A DNA stretch of 64,000 nucleotides from Nosema muscidifuracis (Eukaryota; Microsporidia; Nosematidae), in NCBI GenBank assembly GCA_028335825.1, contig JAIOKI010000008.1, positions 372,001 to 436,000 on the forward strand, given 5' to 3'. The position numbers and the translations under genes are program-made. This document shows positions 1 to 9,052 of the stretch, in pieces; position 1 is the first letter of the stretch; every line of letters begins with the position of its first letter. The notes under the pieces were generated by a model that was not told the DNA's origin, made no database searches, and saw nothing but the letters and a program-made list of their open reading frames with translations.

Positions 1-659
1 TTCTGAAATTATGTTTTATAAAATATTAATTACAAATCCTAAACACCACTTCATTATCATCTAAAATTTCTCTTGATAGAATTATACTTAAAATATAATA
101 TCTATAATTTCTTACAAGTATTTAAAAGGACTTCATTTCCAATTAATATCAGATATATCCATTGATATAAGAAAAGTCCTTTTATACTTTTTATTTTGTT
201 ATTTTTATATTAGAGTAAATTAAAATAAGTTATGAAAGATTAGAAATATATTTGATCAGTAGATAAAATATTAAAGTAATTTATTCGTTATTTGAAATAT
301 TTAAAATAAGAGTGGTTGTATTTACAATTTATCAAATTAATATATTTCAAGATAAAAATTTAATATTCATTTTTATAGTAAAAAGTAATTCATATCAGAA
401 AAATAAATAATTTTATAGTTCTTATTACTAAATATTTCTTATTACTTGATATTACTTACTTGATATTTCTTATTACTTGATATTTCTTATTACTTGATAT
501 TTCTTGCTTAATATTATTTAGTACTTTTTTATAATGTTATAAAAAGTTGATTTTTATAGAATCGAAATATTTTTAAAGATTTTTTTTGAAATACAATTTT
601 TAATAAGAGATTTGTCTAGCCTTAACAATTTTTAAAATATTAATTTTTTTACCCTGAAA
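1..659. other. Gene-free leader region with foldback and short repeat
   Basis: No coding frame is supported here. The stretch holds a two-tier foldback at 116-189 and a 17-bp repeat (tatttcttattacttga) in several copies at about 430-505. The rest is AT-rich sequence with no motif I recognise. A CCC at 652-654 belongs to the start region of the next gene. Confidence 0.6.
116..189. repeat. Foldback / stem-loop with nested inner stem
   Basis: The left arm at 116-133 pairs with the right arm at 174-189 over 16 bp, with only a 2-nt bulge. Inside the loop, atatca and tgatat form a second 6-bp stem. A T-rich run follows the right arm. It could be a small structured RNA, the 3' end signal of a gene lying before the window, or a small foldback element. 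Only the pairing is seen; a function is not. Confidence 0.45.
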
Positions 660-917
660 GTGAATACTGATAAATTTATTAAAGAATTTACTATTGAAGA
701 AGTAAAAAAACATAACACTTTGACTGATTGTTACATAATATTAGATGAAAAGGTATTTAATATTACAAATTTTATTAATAAACATCCTGGAGGTAAAAAT
801 ATCTTGTTAAAATATGCTGGAATGAATATAACAAAAATATATAAACAAATTCATGGAAAAGATAGTGATTATATGAAATATTTGGAAAATAATTTCATTG
901 GAATAATAAAAAAATGA
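660..917 (+). CDS. Cytochrome b5-like heme-binding protein, possible non-ATG start
   Basis: This is an 85-residue single-domain cytochrome b5 fold. The HPGG heme motif gives the first axial histidine (about residue 42) and His65 in the motif IHGKDSD is the likely second ligand. The N-terminal pattern FTIEEVKKHNTLTDCYIILD matches the family opening. No membrane tail follows, so it should be soluble, carrying electrons for a membrane desaturase or hydroxylase or standing alone. The frame has no ATG before residue 52; an upstream in-frame TAA lies at 633-635. The best start is GTG at 660, or CTG at 654, both just after a CCC at 652-654 where microsporidian starts usually lie. Either the start is non-AUG or an ATG was lost by mutation or base error. 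Confidence 0.75.
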   Translation: MNTDKFIKEFTIEEVKKHNTLTDCYIILDEKVFNITNFINKHPGGKNILLKYAGMNITKIYKQIHGKDSDYMKYLENNFIGIIKK

Positions 918-996
918 AATATCAAAATTGGTTTTTAATTTATAAAACGAGTTTCAGATTTTTTAAATAAATTGAGTACAGCATAAATAAATAAAA

Positions 997-2367
997 ATGA
1001 GAATTCTGTATATACTTCCTTATATATTATCTTTAGAAGATTATATTGTAATGTTCAAACGTAGACCTAATCTAACAAAATTTCAGGCAGATCTTAATTA
1101 TGAGAATAATATTATTAAAGCTACAAAATATTTTTCGGAAAATTCTAGGTTAGAACATAATATTAGTAACGGATTCTTGGCTAAAATGGATAGTGAGACG
1201 GTTAATAAATTAAAAAATGATGATGACATAGAAATTGTGGAAAAAGATTCTGTAGTAAAAATTAATGATTATAAAGTTCTAGACTTGTTTATAACACAAG
1301 ATACAAATAATTTATCAAATACATTTTCTAAATTTATACCTAAAAAGATGATTGTACAAAATCAAGCTCCTTGGGGATTAAGTAGAATACTTGGAAAGAG
1401 TTATCTAAAATCTCATAAATATATTTATCCTGAAAATGCTGGTAAAGATGTTGAAGTATATGTAATTGACACAGGAATTAATGTACTACATCCTGATTTT
1501 GAAGGAAGAGCTAGGTGGGGTGCTAATATGGTAGAGAATTCTGTAGATAAAGATGAGAATGGACATGGTACACATGTAGCAGGTGTTATTGGTGGATCAA
1601 AATATGGAATAAGTAAGAATACTAACTTAGTAGCAGTAAAAGTACTTGATTCAGATGGTGTAGGAATGGTTTCAAGAATTCTCAAAGGTATAGATTACGT
1701 TATTACTGAACATGAAAAAAAGAAAGACGTTCTTTATGATCTTGCTTCTGCTAAGTATTTAAGTAAGAAGTATAAAAAGAATTTGGAAGAAAGTCTTAAA
1801 GATTTTATAAATGATTCAGATCTTTTACCTAAGACAATTGTAAATATGAGTGTTGGTGGTGCAAAATCTATGGCTTTAAATTTTGCATTAGATTATGCTA
1901 CTTCTTTGGGTATACATTTCGCAGTTGCTGCTGGTAATGATCACGAAAATGCTTGTTCATATTCTCCTGGATCTTCAAAACACGCAATTACGATCGGTGC
2001 TTCTGACATTAACGATATTGCTGCTGATTTCACTAATTATGGATCTTGTGTAGATATATTTGCACCTGGTGTTAATATATTAAGTGCATGGAATGATAAT
2101 AAAGTTAAAATAGCTTCAGGAACATCCATGGCTTCACCACACGTTGCTGGGGTTATGTCATTATATTTAACGTTCAAGAAATACACACCTGAAAAATTAA
2201 AAAGCAAAATTCTTTCTGATTCTAAACATGTAGTTGAATATAAAGATTCTAATGGGTCTATGTTTAGAATACTTTGGCCTCTTAACTGGTTTAATAGTGA
2301 AGAAAAGCTTCCTTTAGTGTCTATTAATAATTTAATTAAGAAACTTATTGGTGAAAGATATAATTAA
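997..2367 (+). CDS. Subtilisin-like serine protease (S8, proteinase K/cerevisin type)
   Basis: A 456-residue secreted endopeptidase precursor. A short hydrophobic leader (residues 1-12) is followed by an I9 propeptide (about 15-90) and the S8 catalytic domain from about residue 125. The triad is Asp158 (VIDTG), His190 (GHGTHVAG) and Ser377 (GTSMASPHVAG), with oxyanion Asn314 (AAGN). All key residues are present, so it should be active. A lysine-rich insert at about 238-275 is unusual. Microsporidian subtilisins are found at spore poles and in germination-stage processing; that role here is inferred. No CCC precedes this ATG, unlike most neighbours. The next gene encodes a free copy of its propeptide. 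Confidence 0.93.
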   Translation: MRILYILPYILSLEDYIVMFKRRPNLTKFQADLNYENNIIKATKYFSENSRLEHNISNGFLAKMDSETVNKLKNDDDIEIVEKDSVVKINDYKVLDLFITQDTNNLSNTFSKFIPKKMIVQNQAPWGLSRILGKSYLKSHKYIYPENAGKDVEVYVIDTGINVLHPDFEGRARWGANMVENSVDKDENGHGTHVAGVIGGSKYGISKNTNLVAVKVLDSDGVGMVSRILKGIDYVITEHEKKKDVLYDLASAKYLSKKYKKNLEESLKDFINDSDLLPKTIVNMSVGGAKSMALNFALDYATSLGIHFAVAAGNDHENACSYSPGSSKHAITIGASDINDIAADFTNYGSCVDIFAPGVNILSAWNDNKVKIASGTSMASPHVAGVMSLYLTFKKYTPEKLKSKILSDSKHVVEYKDSNGSMFRILWPLNWFNSEEKLPLVSINNLIKKLIGERYN

Positions 2368-2733
2368 ACAAGTTACTTATATTTTATCATTATTTTATTT
2401 CACTACAAACAATATATAATGATATGCTAGTTTTTAAAACGAATTATTTAATTTAAAATTTTTAGTATTAGATGAATTTATATTTTTTTATATTAATATA
2501 AAAAACAAACAATATTTATAATAATCAATGACGTCATATTTGATATTGTGATGACAAAAAAAAGAAAAATACTTTTTTAGAAACATATTTCACGAGGGCT
2601 TCATAACACATAATACGTCATTATTTTGAATTATATGACATATTATTGTTAGCTTAATAATTTTTTATTTTTTTATTTTTATTGGTTACTTGATATTCAA
2701 TCAAATATAAAAACAAAACTGGGAATTACTGAG
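2368..2733. other. Intergenic region with CRE-like palindrome
   Basis: No gene seen. The palindrome TGACGTCA lies at 2529-2536, with further acgtca/atgaca half-sites within about 110 bp. In other eukaryotes this is a bZIP (CRE) site. Whether it drives the downstream inhibitor gene is a guess. Confidence 0.4.
2529..2536. promoter_or_regulatory. CRE-like palindrome TGACGTCA
   Basis: An exact 8-bp palindrome about 200 bp upstream of the inhibitor gene. In a very AT-rich intergene this GC-containing site stands out. No direct evidence shows that it is bound. Confidence 0.2.
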
Positions 2734-2988
2734 ATGTCTTCAGATAAAAAAACCACCGAAAATTATATAGTTTTATTTAAAAGAAAACCACACATTTCTG
2801 ATTTACAAACAGCACTCAATTATGAGAATAATGTTGTAAGAACTAGCAAGTATTTTTCTCCACAATCAAGTATAAAATCAAACATAAATAATGGGTACAT
2901 AGCAGAATTAGATGAAGAAACTGTTGATAGATTGAAGAAGGATGATGAAGTAGAGATAGTAGAAAAAGATGTTAAAATGAGAATTTAA
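2734..2988 (+). CDS. Stand-alone I9 propeptide-like protease inhibitor
   Basis: This 84-residue protein aligns end to end with the propeptide of the upstream subtilisin. Both carry YIV-FKR-P, then LNYENN, then KYFS, and end in EIVEKD. It has no leader and no catalytic domain, so it should stay in the cytosol. Yeast Pbi2 and Pleurotus POIA1 are free I9-domain proteins that inhibit subtilisins, and Pbi2 guards the cytosol against proteinase B. By analogy it may inhibit or chaperone the protease encoded just upstream. It most likely arose by duplication of the 5' part of that gene. The ATG at 2734 is the first in frame; no CCC is seen close by. Confidence 0.8.
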   Translation: MSSDKKTTENYIVLFKRKPHISDLQTALNYENNVVRTSKYFSPQSSIKSNINNGYIAELDEETVDRLKKDDEVEIVEKDVKMRI

Positions 2989-3529
2989 AATGAATATGTG
3001 CTAAAAAGAATTTTAAATAAATACTGTATTTAAAAAAAACTTACAATAAATGCTATATTTAAAAAAAAAGAAATTAAAATAAATACTGTATTTAAAAAAA
3101 GAAACTTACAATAAATACTGTTTTTTAACAAGAATTTAAAATAAATACTGTATTTGAGAAAAAACTTACTAAATACTGTATTTAAGAAAAAAATTACAAT
3201 AAATAAAATACTGTTTTTTAACAAGAATTTATGATGAACTAAAATTATTTGTTTGTTTCATTGAAAAACAATTAAAAATTTAATTTTTTAACCAAACAAA
3301 AAAAATGTAAAACTTTTCAAATTTATTTATATTAATATCTTTTATAAATTGTTAAAAAATTGTAAAATATTTATATTAATATCTTTCATTAACTATACTA
3401 CATATCAAACTAAATAAAAAAAACTTTAAATTTCTACATTTTTCAACTAATATGTTGTTAAATATTTTATCGAAAATTCGTTATTTTAAATTAAAGATTT
3501 TATTTTTTTTAATTTATATTAGAAGGGGT
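2989..3529. repeat. Degenerate tandem repeat
   Basis: At about 3005-3235 there are six or more imperfect copies of a unit built on aaataaatactgtatttaaaa, of variable spacing. The rest up to 3529 is AT-rich, with a second short repetition of tttatattaatatcttt. No gene is seen; the long reverse frame through the array is an artefact of the repeat. Confidence 0.7.
3525..3528 (+). promoter_or_regulatory. GGGG start-proximal motif
   Basis: The motif sits one base before the ATG at 3530. It favours this ATG over the in-frame ATG at 3452, which has no such motif and would add a 26-residue hydrophobic extension. Confidence 0.5.
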
Positions 3530-5284
3530 ATGTTGACTATAAACAACATGTGTATATACATAGATGAAGATGTAATTTGTACTAATCAATTCATAAGAGT
3601 ATCTGGAATATGCTCAGTAGTAGGGAGATATAATCAACTACGTGAATGTTTTGTTTCAGAAATTTCTGGATCCCTTTCTAAATATATTCCTGGTATATCT
3701 GTTAGAATGAATATAGAAATTAATGATGAAGAAATATCTTACAATAAATTTAAGACTCTTTTAAATATTTACAATTTATTTCATTCTAAAGATACTGTAG
3801 AAGATATTTTATATTTTGTTAATAGAAAAATAGCTGATAGTGTTATAGAAGATTTTTTAATAAAAGATTATAGAAAATGCTTAATTGGAGAACTTTCTCC
3901 TGCTCTTTCTAATGTATTAGAGATGGCTGTAGGTGTTTGTTCACAGATGAAAATTATTTATTGTCATGAGAATCTCAACCCATTTAAGAGTGCAGAGTTT
4001 TATATTAGACAAATTAGGAAATATTGTAATATGAAAGATACTGTAGTTTTTGTAGAATCAAATTTATTTGATAAAGATATTTTTGACAGTTATCTTGTTA
4101 TACAAGATGATACATTTGATTCATTTATAATTGATAAGGATGATAAAATTTCTTCAGATTATTTTAAATATAAAACTTACATATCACGTTTTGATATTCC
4201 ACAGATAATTTATAAAGGAGAACGATCTGAAGATTTATTAAGTGAAAGAAGTATGTGTGGATCAAGTTCAGAATTCGTATCACCAAAATCTATTATTAAG
4301 AAAAAAAAATTTAATCTAATAATTTTTCTAAAAGAATTACTTATCTATAAAAAAGAGATGATTATTCTCTTCTGTAAATATCTAAATTTTTTTATACCTG
4401 ATATCACTAAAGCTCTAATCCTCACTAACTCAAAACTAAATAGACCATCTATATCAGAAAAATTGAAAACATTTTATAAAAATATTGGAAATGTAACTAT
4501 AATATTCTTTATAGCTAAGCATTGGTATTCTTTACATCTTATTATTTTATTTATATTTTCATGCTCGATTTATTATTCTCTAACAGTTGAGAATAATTTT
4601 GTCAAGTTAGATTCCTTAATGTTTAAATTATCTGGAATAAAGAAATACAATTCTGTTTTAGAATTTGGCCTGTTTATGGTAAAATTCTTTATTTTTCTTG
4701 TATCAGTAAAATATCTTAGCCATTTTGACGCAGATACTTTCGTAAAAATTTTAAGAATATTTCTCAAGGAGTATTTCGTAAAATCTTCGCTATTTTTTTA
4801 TAAATTATCATCTTCTGTCGTCTACTTTCTTATTTTATACACTTCATCTTGCTACATCAATCAAGATTACATATTCATTTCGAAATATCTGAATCTAGCT
4901 TTTAATTCGAGTACATACTACATGCATCTTATCATGTACACTTTTTTATCTTCAGTATTTCCTTTGATATTATCTTCTTTTTTACTGAATATTAGATACT
5001 TATATGTATTTGCACTTAATGGATTATTTCTTACACCCTTATTGAATCTTTTTAGACATACTAAATCTAAAGTATTAATTATAGCTTATATAGTAACATT
5101 GAATATGGTTTATCCAGTTGTAGGTGAGAATCTTGATAGAAATTTTTTTACACAATGTTTAGATATGTTTGAACCTTTTAATTTATGTAGAAATCTTTTT
5201 TACAAAGGGATTGAATATATTGTGATAGCCAAACTTGTTTTTGTTTGGTATGTTATTTTTATTATATACTGTCTATCATTATAA
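3530..5284 (+). CDS. Degenerate ABCG-type half transporter lacking ATP-site motifs
   Basis: A 584-residue protein (start chosen by the adjacent GGGG). The N-terminal half has the layout of an ABCG nucleotide-binding domain, but its motifs are lost. The P-loop position reads SVVGRYNQLRECF, with no GxxGxGKS/T. The Q-loop/LTVE region survives as SKDTVEDILYF. The signature region reads IGELSPALSNVLEMAVG and the Walker B position KIIYCHENLNPF. The C-terminal half (from about residue 335) has six or seven membrane spans in ABCG order and a late extracellular segment with cysteines. If this reading is right it cannot hydrolyse ATP by itself and may be a structural partner of an active half transporter. 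The alternative is a novel membrane protein. Confidence 0.6.
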   Translation: MLTINNMCIYIDEDVICTNQFIRVSGICSVVGRYNQLRECFVSEISGSLSKYIPGISVRMNIEINDEEISYNKFKTLLNIYNLFHSKDTVEDILYFVNRKIADSVIEDFLIKDYRKCLIGELSPALSNVLEMAVGVCSQMKIIYCHENLNPFKSAEFYIRQIRKYCNMKDTVVFVESNLFDKDIFDSYLVIQDDTFDSFIIDKDDKISSDYFKYKTYISRFDIPQIIYKGERSEDLLSERSMCGSSSEFVSPKSIIKKKKFNLIIFLKELLIYKKEMIILFCKYLNFFIPDITKALILTNSKLNRPSISEKLKTFYKNIGNVTIIFFIAKHWYSLHLIILFIFSCSIYYSLTVENNFVKLDSLMFKLSGIKKYNSVLEFGLFMVKFFIFLVSVKYLSHFDADTFVKILRIFLKEYFVKSSLFFYKLSSSVVYFLILYTSSCYINQDYIFISKYLNLAFNSSTYYMHLIMYTFLSSVFPLILSSFLLNIRYLYVFALNGLFLTPLLNLFRHTKSKVLIIAYIVTLNMVYPVVGENLDRNFFTQCLDMFEPFNLCRNLFYKGIEYIVIAKLVFVWYVIFIIYCLSL

Positions 5285-5440
5285 ATAAATATGTAAAAAA
5301 ATAAATTAAAAAAAATAATATATAAAAATAAAAAAATTATATTAAAATTAAAAAAAATTAATATATAAAAAAAGTAATTTAAAAAATTATTTTAATAGTA
5401 AAAAAATTAAATAAACATATTATAGGATATACATTTAATT

Positions 5441-6844
5441 TCAAATGAGATAAGATCCACCTATTACACATACAGCAATAACTGCGCAAATACCTACACC
5501 AATTGCAACATTTCTGTATCCTGATGATCCTTCTTCCTTAGGAGTTTCACTTTCTGAAGATGAATCTTCTGAACTGCTATCCTCAGATTTTTTCTTAGAT
5601 TCAGTCTTCTTAGCTTTAGCCTTACCAACTTTAGATTCTGATAATCCTACAGAAACGCTAGATCTGCAGTAAGAATGAATAATTTGACGATCGGCTTCAT
5701 CAATATAATCTCCATAATAATCAACACAATCATCATAAGTACAATCAGTGATTCCAAGTTCAGCTCTGTATTCAACATAAGTATAAATACATGGATCTTG
5801 AACATCAAATCTTTGAATAGCTTTTCCTACTATATTGTTTACTAAATCAATAGTTAATTCTTGTTTAAATTCAAGAATTGGGCCACATGTATACATGAAA
5901 TCATTAAGAGCATTTGGGAATTTAGCAACTATATTGAAAAGAGCAGAAATTCCTACAGCCTTATTAATACTCTTTGGAGAAAGTGGGTCTACTGACAAAT
6001 TAACATCTACTTGAGTTTTAACATCAAGATTAATTCTTGATGATCTACGTGGTCTTCTTTCAAAGCATTCTTCATAATCTTCATCGTATAATCTGGATTT
6101 TGGTTTAACAGATTCTTCACAGTTTCCTAAATTTCTGTGTAAACGAGCTAAAAACTTTCTAGAAACTTCAGACTTGTAAAATCTTGAGAGTAAATATAAT
6201 TGATCCTGAGAAATAGAAGGTACAGTGAACTTACTAGATAAAAATGCTTCAAGTTTTTCCATCCAGCATACTGAATTACATAAAGATTTAACATTTTTAA
6301 GAGGATATCCTTGTACATTAAGTTTCTGTCTAGAATCTACGAAATATTCTGATGCAAGATTATAGTCGTTATTGGCTGGGTCATTATTTACTTTAATAAC
6401 ATCAACAACAGATAAGAATCTAATTTTAATTACTCCAGCTGTGGCATTTTCTGGAATTACAATTTCTAAATCAAAATTGTTAGCACCAGTGGCTTCATCT
6501 TGATTTTCATTTACTTTTACACTCTGTTCTATTTCGGATGGTACTGCTACTGAGAATAATGTTGGAAATACACCATTCTTTGGTACGATAGATAATGTAG
6601 TTTCTTTTCTAACTCCAGAAGATGGAACTGAATAAGAGATAAGAAGCATATCTTCATCTTGAACATACTCATGACAAAGTCCTGGAATTCTTGTATTACC
6701 AATAGGCATAGTTAATTTTGTATCAGCTACATCACCTGCTTGTGATACAGTAATATCGTATAGTTTTTTTATTGAATAGTCACATCTTGATTCGGGAGTC
6801 AAGCACAACATTGTTGAGATTAAAGCAAGGAATTGCATCTTCAT
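5441..6844 (-). CDS. Secreted, C-terminally anchored protein of unknown family
   Basis: 467 residues. A signal peptide (about 1-21, ending near SRC) leads into a long extracellular region with scattered cysteines. It carries a strongly basic patch (RRPRRSSR, around residue 270) resembling a proprotein cleavage site. Near the C terminus comes an acidic/serine/lysine-rich linker, then a hydrophobic tail (about 446-467) that is either a membrane span or a GPI signal. GGG lies one base before the ATG. This is the architecture of a spore-wall or parasite-surface protein, but I do not recognise its family. The nearby subtilisin is a candidate processing enzyme; that link is speculative. Convergent with the ABCG-like gene, about 155 bp apart. 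Confidence 0.7.
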   Translation of the reverse strand: MKMQFLALISTMLCLTPESRCDYSIKKLYDITVSQAGDVADTKLTMPIGNTRIPGLCHEYVQDEDMLLISYSVPSSGVRKETTLSIVPKNGVFPTLFSVAVPSEIEQSVKVNENQDEATGANNFDLEIVIPENATAGVIKIRFLSVVDVIKVNNDPANNDYNLASEYFVDSRQKLNVQGYPLKNVKSLCNSVCWMEKLEAFLSSKFTVPSISQDQLYLLSRFYKSEVSRKFLARLHRNLGNCEESVKPKSRLYDEDYEECFERRPRRSSRINLDVKTQVDVNLSVDPLSPKSINKAVGISALFNIVAKFPNALNDFMYTCGPILEFKQELTIDLVNNIVGKAIQRFDVQDPCIYTYVEYRAELGITDCTYDDCVDYYGDYIDEADRQIIHSYCRSSVSVGLSESKVGKAKAKKTESKKKSEDSSSEDSSSESETPKEEGSSGYRNVAIGVGICAVIAVCVIGGSYLI

Positions 6845-7735
6845 ACCCTGAACTTCTAAAATTCTTTTTATACTTTTTTTTGTTTATTTTGATAAATATA
6901 GTTGACAAAAAAATCTTTTTAAATTAATAAACAAAATGAAAAAAATAAAAAAAGTCTGATGTTTATAAATTATCATTTTAAATATCTTTTTAATTTTTTA
7001 TAGTTTGTTTGTTTAGTTATTTTTAATTAAAATACAAACAAATTTATAAATTTAATCGAGAATATTTATTCATATAAAAATAAAAGTAAATTATAAGTAG
7101 ATTTTATACAATTTTATCATTTATATATTATATTTATTTCAAAGTTTTTGTTTAATTTTTTAAAAAATTTTTCTTTTCAATAAATTACATTCTTTTAAAT
7201 AAATATTATTGTCATATAATAGATTAATTATTTATAATAAGATTACAGTCTTATAAAGATTAATTCTTTTGAATAAAATTATTGTCATATAATACTTTTT
7301 CTTTTTAATAGATTACATTTTTTTAAATAAGTTTACAGTCTTAGAATAGAATATTGTCATATAATATATTACAGTCTTATAATGGAATATTTTCATATAA
7401 CATTTTTTCTTTATAATATATTACAGTCTTATAATAGATTGCATTCTTATGATAGATTAATTCTTTTGAATAAGATTATTGTCATATAACATTTTTTCTT
7501 TATAATAGAATATTGTCATATAATATTTTTTCTTTATAATAAATTATCTCTTCTCTAATATCAAATTATCTTAAATTAGATTTAAATCATCTCCTTTTCA
7601 ACAACCTATCTATTTTATCAAATCAACTCTTTTTCAACAACATATCTATTTTATATGATATATTAATTCTGTTATATTTTAAGTATATAGAATAAAAAAT
7701 ATTACCAAATTAGTTTTATTACATATTTATTTATT
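6845..7735. repeat. Degenerate AT-rich repeats
   Basis: From about 7190 to 7560 the phrases attgtcatataa, cagtcttataat and tttttctttataat recur in imperfect rotation. From about 7595 to 7650 a shorter pair (caacctatctattttat / caacatatctattttat) is seen. No gene supported. Confidence 0.6.
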
Positions 7736-8329
7736 TTAATTAAAAGTATAATCTTTGAATAATAACTTCCTTACTTCATTAATAATATTTCTATCAACTT
7801 GTTTATAATACATAACTTCAAAAATATCAATTTCATCATCATTTAATACAGAAACAGCTACTATCTCTGGATCATAAATTCCATTTATATAGTTTATATA
7901 ATTTACTCTGTTATCGTTATGTATTTCAGAAATTAAACTTAGCTTGCTATTTGAATCTATATCAAGATCTTTACAGATACTTTGAATATACAAATGTACA
8001 GGAACTATATCAAAATTAAAACTACACATTTCTACCATCCTACTCTCAATAAAAATAGCTTTATCAGTTTGAAATTTTATATTATACAGTTTATAATAAG
8101 TTTCAAGTAACGGGTTAAGTTTAACAATATTTTCAGTTATTTTTCCTGATATATAAAAACTTATAAGAGCGATAAGTGAATGACTTTCTCGTTTGAAGAA
8201 TGTTGGGTAAGTGTGTTGAAATATTATTTGAGATATTGCTGTTTGTTTTATTGGAGATTTAAATGTCTCAGTTAATGATAAAATAATCTTGTTTCCCTCT
8301 TTGATATCGTTTTTAAAAATATTTTCCAT
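7736..8329 (-). CDS. Cyclin-like protein
   Basis: 197 residues. CCCC lies directly before the ATG. The central part (about residues 45-120) has the helix pattern of a cyclin box. A lysine and serine/alanine-rich helix SLIALISFYISGKI stands where cyclins read ACLFLAAKLEE. It is followed by the helix-3/4 pattern MVEMCSFNFDIVPVHLYIQSI, equivalent to E--IL--L-F-----P---L. The match fits the small transcriptional cyclins (C, H, K, L) better than mitotic ones. It would partner a CDK. It is a reduced copy, shorter than the usual 250-300 residues, so the call is a family-level inference. Confidence 0.5.
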   Translation of the reverse strand: MENIFKNDIKEGNKIILSLTETFKSPIKQTAISQIIFQHTYPTFFKRESHSLIALISFYISGKITENIVKLNPLLETYYKLYNIKFQTDKAIFIESRMVEMCSFNFDIVPVHLYIQSICKDLDIDSNSKLSLISEIHNDNRVNYINYINGIYDPEIVAVSVLNDDEIDIFEVMYYKQVDRNIINEVRKLLFKDYTFN

Positions 8330-9052
8330 GGGGTTTAAAATTATTGAATTAAGTTTTTTTATATTTAAATATTTGTTATGAAAACGTTTTACTTAAAATG
8401 TATTAATTAAAATAAAATGTCTTAAAAAAGTTTTAAATAAAAGTAAATTCTTTTTTGTAAGAAGAAATTTTTAGCCAGTATTTTTATTTAATAATATAAA
8501 TCAAATTTTTAAGATAAAAATGAGGTATTTTAAAATTTAAGAAACAATAAGTTAAATAAAATAAGTTTCATAATTTGATTTGATATCATAAAAGTATTTC
8601 TTATAGAAAAGTTTTGAAACTTTTCCAATAGTAATTTTTCAAATATCTTTTTAAATCGTTATTTATAATTATTTAATAGTTAATTAATAATTTATTAATA
8701 TCTTCTAAATACTTAATAATACATTCTTAATAATTTATGAATATCTTCTAAAAACTTAATAATACCTACTTATATATAATTTAATAATACTTACTAATAC
8801 ATTATATATAATTTAATAATAATACTATATAATACCTACTTATATATAATTTAAAAATACTCAATAATACATTATTAATAATACCTTTTTTTTAACCCTT
8901 TTAAATAGTTATTAAAATATTTTTTTTCTAATTGTTATGATTTATTTGACATGACCTATAAAAATCCATCCCTAGCTAAAATAAATTTTATTAATTTTTT
9001 TTATTGCATAAAACTTATTAAAATTCTTACAAAAAAAATACTTCACCCTCAA
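8330..9052. other. Intergenic AT-rich region with imperfect repeats
   Basis: From about 8690 to 8880 imperfect copies of taataatac(ctactta)tatataattt recur. The in-frame ATG at 8951 in front of SMC2 is rejected as the start because no SMC begins with such an extension. CCC at 9046-9048 marks the later ATG. Confidence 0.6.
9046..9048 (+). promoter_or_regulatory. CCC motif deciding the SMC2 start
   Basis: CCC four bases before ATG 9053. The protein from 9053 begins MYIKDIILDGFK, aligning with the canonical SMC2 N terminus; the 34 residues upstream have no counterpart. Confidence 0.7.

Noticed and set aside
3030-3224. Reverse frame of 64 codons
   Set aside because: It is the translation of a degenerate tandem repeat, with a repeating F/N/I pattern and no start motif.
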